A stretch of 6,628 bases of DNA. It comes from Hyphomicrobiales bacterium. Lineage in GTDB: Bacteria; Pseudomonadota; Alphaproteobacteria; Rhizobiales; SZUA-8. The DNA is taken from assembly GCA_003232175.1 (NCBI GenBank), contig QILX01000168.1:1-6628 (forward strand), given 5' to 3'. Shown here in pieces: positions 1-6,581 of this stretch. A model generated the notes under the pieces. The model was not told the origin of the DNA, made no database searches, and saw only the letters and a list, made by a program, of their open reading frames with translations. Both the position numbers and the translations under genes were made by a program. Each line of letters begins with the position of its first letter. The stretch's first letter is position 1.

Positions 1-36
1 CAGGCCGGACCACGCTCCAATTCTGACTCGGTACCG

Positions 37-979
37 TTACTGGAGCCAGGCTTTCCAGCGCGCCTCGTTGTCCTTGACCCAATCGGCAACGACGGCATCG
101 ACTTCACGGCCGTTGAGATCGACATCAACGATCAGTTTTCCCATTTCGGCATTGTCGATCTTGAAATTGCGGATCGCCTGATAGGCATGGGGCCATTTGG
201 CTTCGCCGCCCTTCCAGCCGACCTTTTTGATCCAGCCGAACGGCTTGCCGCAATCATATTTCATGTCCGGGTTCATGCCCCATTTGGCATCGCTGTGGGA
301 ATTCGACCCACTCGCCATCGAACTTGGCTACCGCCCAGTGCGGTGCATAGACCCACAACAAGATGGGCGCCTTGCGCTGATAGGCTGATTCAAGCTCGGC
401 GAAGAGCGCCGCATCGGTGCCCGCGTGAATGACCTCGAAATCAAGGCCAAGGGCTTCGGCGCGCTCATCGTCAAAGCCGCCCCAGGTCACCGGGCCGCCC
501 AGATACCGGCCTTTGGGCGCGGTTTCAGGGGTGGAGAAAACCTCGGCGCAGGCATTGAGCGCCTTCCAGTCCGGCAGGCCGGGGCACTTTTCCTTCATAT
601 AAAGCGGGTACCACCACTCTTCTTTGGCATCCATGCCGGTTTCGCCCAGATCGACAGTATTGCCGGTTTTCAGCGACGCCTCCATGGCGTCCTTGCCGGT
701 GGTCTCCCACATCTCCATGGCCACGGTCAGATCGCCGGTTTCAAGCCCCGCGAACTGGGCCAGATAGTCGGCCTGGACAAATTCGACATTAAGACCGGCC
801 TGGGTCAGAACCGCCCCCATGATCTTGGTGGTGAGGTACTGGCCGGTCCAGTCGTGCAAAGTCATCTTGATCGGGTCCTTGCTGTCGCTGGCGGCTGCCG
901 GCCCCAGTGTCGCTAGGGCGCCAAATGCCCCAAGGGCCGCGGCGGCGACGGCGCGCGTCCACTTTACGTTGATGCTCAT
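37..979 (-). pseudogene. Glycine betaine/proline-type ABC transporter substrate-binding protein (OpuAC/ProX family), one frameshift
   Basis: Periplasmic binding protein of the type that captures glycine betaine, proline betaine or a related quaternary amine for an ABC importer. The start at 979 is supported by GGGAGG (994-989), nine bases upstream. Residues 1-30 form a signal peptide (charged MSINVKWTR, hydrophobic Ala/Leu core, cleavage near AAA-S). The mature part shows the aromatic residues usual for cation-binding boxes (W44, W91, W122-W123, W209, Y211) and a likely disulfide pair C132/C144. The frame breaks at about 301-311. The 5' part reads to EWVEFP and then runs out of frame, while the C-terminal third (DAKWGMNPD, YDCGKPFGW, ending in WKAWLQ) continues in the next frame to the TAA at 37-39. 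One extra base, or two missing, explains the break, and the repaired length of about 313 residues is normal for the family. There are no other stops, so it is either a sequencing error or a very recent lesion. No permease or ATPase gene of its own is visible. The exact substrate is inferred. Confidence 0.85.
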
Positions 980-1176
980 GATGTACGTCCTCCCATGGCT
1001 GAATTATTATTGGCGCGCCATTCGGTCGCAATCTGCCCATGGCGCACGAAGGGTGCGGGTTGGATTGCAACGGAATTGCCACGCGGCGTCAAGGCAAAAC
1101 CACATTTTGTGTTGATTTTCTACCCGAGATTTGTGGATATGGGGCCATGCACACCAGCCTGCCAGGAAAAATACCC
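980..1176. other. Divergent intergenic region between the binding-protein gene and deoR-type gene
   Basis: About 197 bases that must hold promoters for both flanking genes. I see a perfect 10-bp palindrome TGGCGCGCCA (1011-1020) and a short inverted repeat CACA-TTT-TGTG (1101-1111). The latter sits just before TTGATT (1112-1117), which could act as a -35 for the plus-strand gene, though the hexamer 17 bases later (GGATAT) is a weak -10. Either repeat could be an autoregulatory operator, but neither is long enough to call. Confidence 0.3.
989..994 (-). promoter_or_regulatory. Ribosome binding site of the substrate-binding protein gene
   Basis: On the minus strand GGGAGG lies nine bases before the ATG at 979. 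This fixes the start used here and shows that the 5' end of the otherwise frameshifted gene is intact. Confidence 0.7.
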
Positions 1177-1974
1177 ATGTATCTGACCCGCCGCCAGTCT
1201 GAAATCCTCCGCGCCGTAGAGCTGCGCGGCTCGACCGCCATCGCCAAGCTGGCCCGTGATCTGGGGGTTTCGGACGAAACCATCCGCCGCAATGTCAAGC
1301 CCCTGGTGGCCCAGGGCCTGGTGCGCCGGGTTCATGGCGGCATTACCGCGCTGGACCCCGGTCACGAGGCCCCCTTCCAGAACCGCATGACCGAAAACGC
1401 CGAGGCCAAACGCGCTATCGCCGAAGCGGTGGTGGGCCTTATCTCCAACGGCGATACCCTCATCCTGGACGGCGGCTCGACCACCGCCTTTGTCGCCCGG
1501 TCGCTGCGGCGGCGGTCCGGCCTTGTCGCGGTGACCAATTCAGCGGAAATCGCCCGCACCCTGGCAACAAAAACACAGAACCGGGTTTTCATGGCCGGCG
1601 GCGAGCTTCGCGCCGACGATGCGGCATCCCTTGGAGCCACGGCGATTTCCTACGTCCGCCAGTTCCGCGTCCGCCACGCAATCCTGTCCCTTGCGGCCAT
1701 TGGCAATGACGGCAGCCTGATGGTCTATGAACCGGCCGAGGCGGAATATTCACGTACCGTTATCGACCGGGCCGAGAACGTTATCGTCGCCGTGGATCAT
1801 ACAAAATTTTCGCGCCAGGGCATGGCGAGGATCTGCGGTCTTGATCCCATCGATGTGCTGGTCACCGACGCAAAGCCGCCCGATGAAATCGGCCAGCACC
1901 TTGCCGACGCCAATGTTCAGGTCGTGGTGGCAGGTGGCGAAAACCAGACTGTTGTCAATGTGGATTGGGGATGA
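1177..1974 (+). CDS. DeoR-family transcriptional regulator
   Basis: Cytoplasmic repressor of the DeoR/GlpR family, 265 residues from the chosen start. The N-terminal winged helix-turn-helix covers about residues 4-57, with the family signature at the recognition helix (VSDETIRRNVKPL, then RRVHGG at 50-55); the usual Asp after IRR is Asn here. The C-terminal DeoRC sensor domain (about 75-235) has the phosphosugar-binding loop DGGSTT (98-103), a VTNS segment, GGELR, EAEYSRTVI and the AVDHTKF segment. These regulators normally release DNA on binding a phosphorylated sugar intermediate. The ATG at 1177 is preferred because AGGA (1164-1167) precedes it by nine bases, the protein then begins at the expected MYLTRRQSEIL, and the length fits the family. 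Starts at 1147 or 1039 would add an N-terminal tail. The gene diverges from the binding-protein gene and converges on the aldolase gene, a plausible target because its substrate would be a sugar phosphate. The effector is not identified. Confidence 0.9.
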   Translation: MYLTRRQSEILRAVELRGSTAIAKLARDLGVSDETIRRNVKPLVAQGLVRRVHGGITALDPGHEAPFQNRMTENAEAKRAIAEAVVGLISNGDTLILDGGSTTAFVARSLRRRSGLVAVTNSAEIARTLATKTQNRVFMAGGELRADDAASLGATAISYVRQFRVRHAILSLAAIGNDGSLMVYEPAEAEYSRTVIDRAENVIVAVDHTKFSRQGMARICGLDPIDVLVTDAKPPDEIGQHLADANVQVVVAGGENQTVVNVDWG

Positions 1975-2021
1975 TGATGCCGGGCGCTGTTATTTTTGTA
2001 TAAAAAATCCCGCGCCATTCC

Positions 2022-2049
2022 GCTCCCCTCCAGGGGGGGCTATTTTTTG
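2022..2049 (+). terminator. Rho-independent terminator of the deoR-type gene
   Basis: A seven-pair stem (2022-2028 with 2034-2040, one T-G pair) with a five-base loop is followed directly by TATTTTTTG. It lies 47 bases after the regulator stop. The last stem base and the T-run also encode the stop codon and C-terminal lysines of the convergent aldolase gene. A second, weaker symmetry (GGCGC 1983-1987 with GCGCC 2012-2016, and an inner ATTTTT/AAAAAT) lies just upstream. Confidence 0.7.
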
Positions 2050-2705
2050 TCCTGCAATCCATAGGTCGAAAACCCCTTCGCCGTTTCCTCGATCTGGGCA
2101 TCACTAAGGATCACCGGGCCGCCGATCTGCAGCACGCCGTGATATTGCCGGGCGATGGTTTCAAGCTCCACCGCCAGCCACATGGCTTTGTCGAGATTGG
2201 CGCCCACCGCGATCATGCCGTGATTGGCGAGCAGGCAGCCATTGCGGCCCTCAAGGGCCTTGAGCGCCGTCGCCGACAGTGCCTCGGTGCCATAAAGCTC
2301 ATAGTCCGAGCAGCGGATGTCATTGCCGCCGAAGGCTGCGATCATATAGTGGCAGGCGGGAATGGATTTGCGCGCGATGGCCAGGGTCGTCGCATAGGTC
2401 GAATGGGTGTGGACGACGGCGCCGACATCCGCCCGCGCTTTGAAGATATCAAGATGAAACCGCCACTCGGTCGAGGGTTTCAGCGGCCCCTCCCAGGCGC
2501 CGTATTCGCCATTAAGCGGCATGGAGCAGATCATCTCCGGCGTCATCGCCTTATAGGGCGTGGCGCTGGGGGTGATCAGCATGGCCTTGCCGTGCCGCAC
2601 TGAAATATTGCCCGATGTCCCCTGATTGAGACCGGACGCATTCATTTCCAGGCAATTGTCGATGATCGCCTGCCTTGCGGCGGTTTCCTTGGCGGAGATT
2701 TTCAT
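2040..2705 (-). CDS. Class II aldolase, L-fuculose-phosphate aldolase-like (FucA family)
   Basis: Zinc-dependent class II aldolase/adducin-family enzyme of 221 residues (E. coli FucA has 215). The family cleaves a ketose 1-phosphate into dihydroxyacetone phosphate and an aldehyde. Visible motifs are the phosphate-binding GTSGNIS (29-35), TPS (45-47), the catalytic acid E80 in PSTEW, zinc ligands H99 and H101 in HTHS, and the third ligand H162 in ANHG. The segment IPACHYMIAAFGG (115-127) and the C-terminal TYGL closely resemble E. coli FucA, including its tyrosines (Y120 and Y215 here). The start at 2705 has AAGG about nine bases upstream. The gene stands alone: it converges on the DeoR-type gene and diverges from choX. 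No fucose kinase or isomerase is present, so a different substrate is possible. One candidate is the 5-deoxy-pentulose phosphate or methylthioribulose-phosphate aldolases of the same fold known from Rhodospirillum. Another is a decarboxylase of the OtnC type, which is less likely given the FucA-specific motifs. Confidence 0.9.
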   Translation of the reverse strand: MKISAKETAARQAIIDNCLEMNASGLNQGTSGNISVRHGKAMLITPSATPYKAMTPEMICSMPLNGEYGAWEGPLKPSTEWRFHLDIFKARADVGAVVHTHSTYATTLAIARKSIPACHYMIAAFGGNDIRCSDYELYGTEALSATALKALEGRNGCLLANHGMIAVGANLDKAMWLAVELETIARQYHGVLQIGGPVILSDAQIEETAKGFSTYGLQDKK

Positions 2706-2743
2706 GTCGGTTCGCCTTTTTGTAGCCCCCAGCGGGTCGGCAG

Positions 2744-2767
2744 ATTCCGAATTGACTAATTGGGAAT
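2744..2767. promoter_or_regulatory. 24-bp inverted repeat, candidate operator
   Basis: Arms ATTCCGAATT and AATTGGGAAT flank a GACT centre and match at nine of ten positions. The repeat covers the possible -10 of the aldolase promoter and the possible -35 of the choX promoter, so a dimeric repressor bound here could switch both genes. The DeoR-type regulator encoded at 1177-1974 is the only regulator in view and hence the first candidate. No BetI-type TetR regulator, the usual partner of choline genes, is seen. Confidence 0.5.
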
Positions 2768-2841
2768 TACGTACCTAACCTTGATCTGTCAACTCCAGCG
2801 AACGAAGGAAGAACGATAAATTTTCAGAACAAAACCGCAAC

Positions 2842-2847
2842 AGGAGG
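2842..2847 (+). promoter_or_regulatory. Strong ribosome binding site of choX
   Basis: A perfect AGGAGG lies five bases before the ATG at 2853, consistent with the high expression usual for a binding protein. Confidence 0.8.
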
Positions 2848-2852
2848 GAATA

Positions 2853-3791
2853 ATGAAACTGAAAACTTGTCTTGGACTGGCCCTGGCCGGCGTGATGTCG
2901 ACAACGGCTGCGGTGGCGCAAACCGCCAATTGCGGCGAGGTGCGGTTTTCCGATGTCGGCTGGACCGACATCACCGCGACCACGGCGGTCGCATCGACGG
3001 TGCTTGAGGGGCTGGGTTATAAAAGTAAAATCAAGGTTCTCTCGGTGCCGGTCACCTATGCGTCCCTGAAGAACAACGATATCGACGTCTTCCTCGGCAA
3101 CTGGATGCCGACCATGGAGGCCGATATCAAGCCTTATCGCGACGACGGGTCGGTCGAGACCCTGACGGTCAATCTGGAGGGCGCCAAATACACCCTGGCA
3201 GTGCCCAAATACACCTTCGACGCCGGGCTGAAAAGTTTCGCCGATATCGCCAAGTTCAAGGACAGGCTGGGCGGCAAGATCTACGGCATCGAGGCGGGCA
3301 ATGACGGTAACCGGCTGATCCTGGACATGATCGACAAGGACATGTTTGGCCTCAAAGGCATCAAGCTGGTCGAAAGCTCCGAGCAGGGCATGCTGGCCCA
3401 GGTCGCCCGCGCGGTGAAAAGGAACAACGATGTCGTGTTTCTGGGCTGGGCCCCCCACCCGATGAATTCCAACTTTGAGCTGGCCTATCTTTCCGGCGGC
3501 GACGATGTGTTCGGGCCCAACTTTGGCGGCGCCAACGTCTACACCAATGTCCGAAAAGGGTATGCGGAGGAATGCACCAATGTCGGCCAGCTGCTCAAGA
3601 ACCTGAAATTTTCCCTGCCGATGGAAAATCAGATCATGGGCGCCATCCTCAATGACGGCGAAGAGCCAGCGGACGCGGCCAAAGCCTGGCTGAAGGCCAA
3701 TCCCGATGCGCTCGGTCCCTGGCTGGCCGGGGTCACCACACTTGATGGAGGCGACGGGCTCGCGGCGGTCAAAAAAAGCCTTGGCATGTAA
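2853..3791 (+). CDS. choX: Choline ABC transporter periplasmic substrate-binding protein ChoX
   Basis: Periplasmic receptor that binds choline (more weakly acetylcholine or betaine in known relatives) and delivers it to ChoW. It has 312 residues with a signal peptide MKLKTCLGLALAGVMSTTAAVA and cleavage near residue 22. The aromatic box known from Sinorhizobium meliloti ChoX (W43, D45, W90, Y119, N156, W205, recalled from its crystal structure) appears here as W37, D39, W84, Y113, N150 and W199. That is a constant offset of six, strong support for choline specificity and intact binding. C27 and C241 could form the disulfide seen in that family. The order choX-choW-choV and a perfect Shine-Dalgarno site agree. 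It is the first gene of the operon, divergent from the aldolase gene. No frameshift or truncation is seen, in contrast to the ATPase gene downstream. Confidence 0.95.
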   Translation: MKLKTCLGLALAGVMSTTAAVAQTANCGEVRFSDVGWTDITATTAVASTVLEGLGYKSKIKVLSVPVTYASLKNNDIDVFLGNWMPTMEADIKPYRDDGSVETLTVNLEGAKYTLAVPKYTFDAGLKSFADIAKFKDRLGGKIYGIEAGNDGNRLILDMIDKDMFGLKGIKLVESSEQGMLAQVARAVKRNNDVVFLGWAPHPMNSNFELAYLSGGDDVFGPNFGGANVYTNVRKGYAEECTNVGQLLKNLKFSLPMENQIMGAILNDGEEPADAAKAWLKANPDALGPWLAGVTTLDGGDGLAAVKKSLGM

Positions 3792-3800
3792 CTGATCCAG

Positions 3801-3830
3801 CCGGGGCGGTGGCGTGATCCGCCACCCCGG
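3801..3830 (+). other. Intergenic GC-rich hairpin between choX and choW
   Basis: A stem of seven pairs (3808-3814 with 3820-3826, loop TGATC) extends through a three-base bulge (3805-3807) into CCGG/CCGG (3801-3804 with 3827-3830). No T-run follows, so it is not an ordinary terminator. A hairpin at this place usually protects the binding-protein message from 3' decay or reduces read-through, giving more ChoX than ChoW/ChoV. Confidence 0.65.
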
Positions 3831-3864
3831 CATCCAGGGTACAAAGGGCGGAGGGTGAACACCC

Positions 3865-4689
3865 ATGGAATGGATCACACAAGCCAAAATTCCCATCGGC
3901 AAATGGGCCAAAGCCGGCGTTGACTGGCTCACCGACAATGCCGCCTGGTTTTTTGATGGCCTTGCCGCCAGCCTGGAGACTGTGATCGGAGCCATATTGT
4001 GGGTGCTGCAAACCCCCCATCCGCTGGTCATTGTCGCAAGCGTGGTGGCCCTGACCTGGTGGGTACGGCGGTCGGCAGGTTTTACCGTCTTCACCGCCTT
4101 GGGGCTTTTGCTGATCATCAATCAGGGCTACTGGACCGAGACCACCGAAACCCTCGCCCTGGTTCTGGCCGCCTCGGTGGTGTGCATGGGGCTGGGGGTG
4201 CCCATCGGGATCGCCGCGGCGCGCCGGCCGTGGCTTTATTCCGCCCTGCAGCCGGTACTTGACCTCATGCAGACGATCCCGACCTTTGTCTATCTCATCC
4301 CGGCCCTGATCCTCTTTGGCCTGGGCATGGTGCCCGGCCTCATCGCCACGGTGATTTTCGCCATCCCCGCCCCCATCCGCCTGACCCATCTGGGCATCAC
4401 CTCGACGCCCAAGGAACTCATCGAAGCGGGACAGGCGTTCGGGGCGACGCGCTCACAGCTTCTGTGGAAGGTCGAGCTGCCCTTCGCCCGCCCCCAGATC
4501 ATGGCCGGGCTGACCCAGACCATCATGCTGTCGCTCTCCATGGTCGTCATCGCCGCCCTGGTCGGGGCAGACGGGCTGGGGGTGCCGACTTTGCGGGCGC
4601 TCAATCAGGTCAATATAGTCGGCGTCGCCATCGTGCTCATCGCCATCATCCTGGACCGGCTATTCAAACCAAGAGCGCCGAAACCATGA
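3865..4689 (+). CDS. choW: Choline ABC transporter permease ChoW
   Basis: Inner-membrane channel subunit of the choline importer, 274 residues, ProW/OpuAB-like. Hydrophobic segments lie at about residues 53-67, 73-89, 97-118, 142-168, 216-234 and 252-264. The cytoplasmic coupling (EAA) loop that docks on the ATPase is clear at 184-212 (LIEAGQAFGAT, then LPFARPQI). The start has GGAGGG (3850-3855) nine bases upstream. The stop overlaps the choV start as ATGA, which implies translational coupling. The last periplasmic/membrane turn reads VNI-V-GVAIV at 249-257. Relatives carry about five more residues there, including a Gly-Phe-Glu stretch, so a small in-frame deletion or lineage variation is likely. 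The rest is full length. The product probably works as a homodimer with ChoV. Confidence 0.93.
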   Translation: MEWITQAKIPIGKWAKAGVDWLTDNAAWFFDGLAASLETVIGAILWVLQTPHPLVIVASVVALTWWVRRSAGFTVFTALGLLLIINQGYWTETTETLALVLAASVVCMGLGVPIGIAAARRPWLYSALQPVLDLMQTIPTFVYLIPALILFGLGMVPGLIATVIFAIPAPIRLTHLGITSTPKELIEAGQAFGATRSQLLWKVELPFARPQIMAGLTQTIMLSLSMVVIAALVGADGLGVPTLRALNQVNIVGVAIVLIAIILDRLFKPRAPKP

Positions 4690-5732
4690 CCCAGACCATG
4701 GTGCGGCTTGACGCGGTGAACATCGTCTTTGGCAAATCGCCGGAAAAAGCGCTTGATGGATGCAGGGGAATCGAGGGAGGACATCCAGTCGCAAACCGGG
4801 CAGATCTTAGGGGTGCACAATTGCTCGATTGATATTGAGGAGGGCGAGATCGTCGTCCTCATGGGCCTTTCCGGTTCGGGCAAATCCACCTTGCTGCGGG
4901 CCGTCAACGGGCTTAACCCGGTGGTGCGCGGCTCTGTCTCGGTGGCCGACGGGCAGGCCATGGTCGATATCACCGGGGCGAGCGCGAAAACCCTGCGCCA
5001 TATCCGCACGACCCGCATCGCCATGGTGTTCCAGCAATTTGCCCTGCTGCCGTGGCGGACGGTGGTAGAAAATGTCAGTTTCGGCCTCGAGCTCGCCGGT
5101 GTTCCCGCCGAAACGCGCAAAACCCGCGCCATGGCGCAACTGGAACTGGTCAATCTGACCCAGTGGGCCGACGCCAGGGTTCATGAGCTCTCCGGCGGCA
5201 TGCAGCAACGGGTTGGCCTGGCCCGGGCCTTCGCCACCGAGGCGCCGATCCTTTTGATGGACGAGCCGTTCTCGGCGCTCGACCCGCTGATCCGCAACAA
5301 GCTTCAGGACGAGCTTCTGGAGCTTCAGGCCAGGCTGGGCCGCACCATTATCTTCGTCAGCCACGACCTTGACGAAGCGCTGAAAATCGGCAGCCGCATC
5401 GCCATCATGGAAGGCGGACGCATCGTTCAACTCGACACGCCGCAAAACATCGTGCTGAAACCGGCAACCGGTTATGTTGCCGAATTTGTCGCCCATATGA
5501 ACCCGCTAAACGTGCTGCGCGCCACCGAAATCATGCGGCCGCTGAAAAGAAAAACCCGGCCATGGCCCGCACCATGCCGGACACAACCCCGGTGCGCGAG
5601 CTCCTCAAGGCGCAAGTGGACGACCCCTCCGATATCTACATTTCCGGCGACGGCGGGCTTGTGGGGGTGGTCGGCGGCACCGATATCCTCAAATCATTGC
5701 TGCCAAAATCAACCGCCCCGCGCACCGGCTGA
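4686..5732 (+). pseudogene. choV: Choline ABC transporter ATP-binding protein ChoV, two frameshifts
   Basis: Cytoplasmic ATPase subunit that powers ChoW. The true start is the ATG at 4686 overlapping the choW stop; 23 codons (MTQTMVRLDAVNIVFG, then EKAL) precede a break at 4752-4756. The second frame (MDAGESREDI onward) carries the whole ATPase core: Walker A GLSGSGKST (4864-4890), Q-loop FQQF (near 5032-5043), signature LSGGMQQR (5188-5211), Walker B ILLMDEP (from 5248) with the D-loop SALD, and the H-loop histidine (5362-5364). After IMRPLKRK the frame is lost again at 5545-5555, within AAAAGAAAAAC. A third frame then gives a sensible regulatory tail (TPVRELLKAQ, DIYISGDGGLVGVVGGTDILKSLL) ending at the TGA 5730-5732. 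One extra base (or two missing) at the first site and one missing A at the second restore a protein of about 348 residues, normal for ChoV. All catalytic motifs are intact. The lesions look like sequencing errors or very young mutations. Confidence 0.9.
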
Positions 5733-5741
5733 ATAAATGCC

Positions 5742-5774
5742 GAATTCCGCCATGAGCCAGGCGGAGTTCATTTT
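5742..5774. terminator. Terminator hairpin between choV and the abi gene
   Basis: A ten-pair stem with one T-G pair (5742-5751 with 5760-5769) and an eight-base loop is followed on the plus strand by ATTTT. It starts ten bases after the choV stop and overlaps the stop codon of the convergent abi gene (5768-5770), so it probably ends both transcripts. The T-run is short. Confidence 0.6.
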
Positions 5775-6427
5775 CCTCCCAGCTTGATCCGCCCTGAGGG
5801 ATAGACTTCTAAAAAACGACAATGTTCACGGCACCATTCGGCTGCAGGCGGTGAAAGCCATCCGGTGATTTGCAGCATGTTGGCATAGTGCCGGGGCAGA
5901 TTCCACGGCAGCACGGGTTCATGATGGGCGATCCGGTTGCGCAGGGTGCGGATCGGACGAAGGGGTACCGACAGGTCTTTACGCCGCAGGCCCTTGCCGT
6001 CAGCCTTGCGGGCAATCTTGTTGAGATCCTGCTGCCAGAGGTTCTCATAATTTGGGCTGAGCATCGAGGTCCAGAAGCTGAATGGCAGCCCTGCAACTAT
6101 GGCACCGGGAGAAGGATCCTCTTTTTCTCTGGTCAGTTCTTCAATAGCTTTTGCAAGTTGTGTCTTTTGATGGTCGATAAGTAAAAATCCGTCTTCGTTA
6201 AACCAGATTTCGTGGACGGTTTCACTCATTACAGCGTGGATACGGTTGCGAAGGGCAACTTCGAGCATCTGGAGCGACAGATAGAGGCTTTCGGAAATTT
6301 TGGTGTTCAGAGTGTAAAGCTCAATCGCGCGGCCCCGGTCGCCACCGGCCCATGCCAAATAGCGGGAAAAGCGCTCAAGCGAGAGGGCATTCTCTATATC
6401 TTTAAATGAATTCAACGGCTTACTCAT
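5768..6427 (-). CDS. Abi-family protein with HEPN ribonuclease motif (abortive-infection/toxin-like)
   Basis: A 219-residue cytoplasmic protein of the Abi-like (AbiD/AbiF-related) group, thought to act as HEPN-type RNases in phage defence or toxin-antitoxin pairs. The key motif is R163-N-R-I-A-H168, an exact RNxxxH (Rx4H) HEPN site within LRNRIAHHEPV near the C-terminus. An N-terminal helix repeats a related pattern, LEVALRNRIH (55-64), typical of this short Abi subgroup. The N-terminus (LERFSRYLAWAGGD, then AIELYTLNTKISESLY) also fits the group. It is shorter than classical lactococcal AbiF (over 300 residues), and I do not see the aromatic INYYRLSGYW-type motif of that branch. Base composition is clearly AT-richer and codon use differs from the cho genes, suggesting transfer. 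The start at 6427 has only a weak ribosome site, and the ATG overlaps the stop of a possible small upstream frame. Enzyme activity and target are inferred. Confidence 0.8.
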   Translation of the reverse strand: MSKPLNSFKDIENALSLERFSRYLAWAGGDRGRAIELYTLNTKISESLYLSLQMLEVALRNRIHAVMSETVHEIWFNEDGFLLIDHQKTQLAKAIEELTREKEDPSPGAIVAGLPFSFWTSMLSPNYENLWQQDLNKIARKADGKGLRRKDLSVPLRPIRTLRNRIAHHEPVLPWNLPRHYANMLQITGWLSPPAAEWCREHCRFLEVYPSGRIKLGGK

Positions 6428-6581
6428 TCCAATTGAAGAATTCCCCCACCTCGCCTATATTGTGAACAGACACCCCGGTACCGTCTCTGCCTCTGGCACG
6501 CGGCCGGGGTAAATTTTTGCGGCTAGCCTTTCTCAGGCCTTTGGGGGTTTCCACCTCTCTATATATCCTCAGTACACTCAT
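6420..6581 (-). CDS. Possible small protein (53 codons) translationally coupled to the abi gene
   Basis: Reading the minus strand, an ATG at 6581 opens a 53-codon frame beginning MSVLRIYREVETPKGLRKA. It is basic in the middle (RKNLPRPRARGRD) and ends in GEFFNWNE. Its TAA (6422-6420) overlaps the abi start in the string ATGAGTAA, a classic coupling arrangement. GGTGGGGA precedes the ATG closely. The same frame stays open to the window edge (6628), so the frame could be the end of a longer protein starting outside. Against it: it uses several rare codons (ATA, AGA, AGG, TTA), I recognise no family, and the same bases form long inverted repeats that suit a structured RNA. It could be an antitoxin, a leader peptide, or not coding at all. 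Confidence 0.3.
   Translation of the reverse strand: MSVLRIYREVETPKGLRKASRKNLPRPRARGRDGTGVSVHNIGEVGEFFNWNE

Larger units (their letters stand above)
2706..2852. promoter_or_regulatory. Divergent promoter region for the aldolase gene and choXWV
   Basis: 147 bases between two outward-facing genes. On the minus strand TTGACA (2792-2787) is a perfect -35 hexamer, with TAATTC (2769-2764) at 17-base spacing as a poor -10. On the plus strand TTGACT (2752-2757) lies inside the inverted repeat described separately, with only a weak -10 (TAACCT, 2776-2781). The region is AT-richer than the flanking genes, as expected for a promoter. Confidence 0.45.

Noticed and set aside
1..36. Feature at the left edge
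   Set aside because: Only 36 bases downstream of the binding-protein stop; no hairpin with a T-run on the minus strand and no coding signal.
425..916. 163-codon plus-strand frame
   Set aside because: Antisense to the substrate-binding protein gene, with no ribosome site or family match.
1011..1020. Perfect palindrome TGGCGCGCCA as an operator
   Set aside because: Ten GC-rich bases occur by chance often in this composition, with no second copy or extended symmetry.
1039..1176. Upstream extension of the DeoR-family gene to the ATG at 1039
   Set aside because: The extra 46 codons have no homology to DeoR N-termini. The ATG at 1177 has a proper ribosome site and gives the usual family length.
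2775..4121. 448-codon open frame on the minus strand
   Set aside because: It lies antisense across choX and the start of choW, which have intact motifs. The translation is rich in His/Arg/Gly in the way of a mirror frame in GC-rich DNA and has no recognisable domain.
4729..4755. ATG at 4729 as the start of choV
   Set aside because: The real N-terminus is encoded in the other frame from 4686 (VRLDAVNIVFG). The codons 4729-4755 are out of frame and give an unrelated basic peptide.
4807..5496. 229-codon minus-strand frame
   Set aside because: Antisense shadow of the choV ATPase core.
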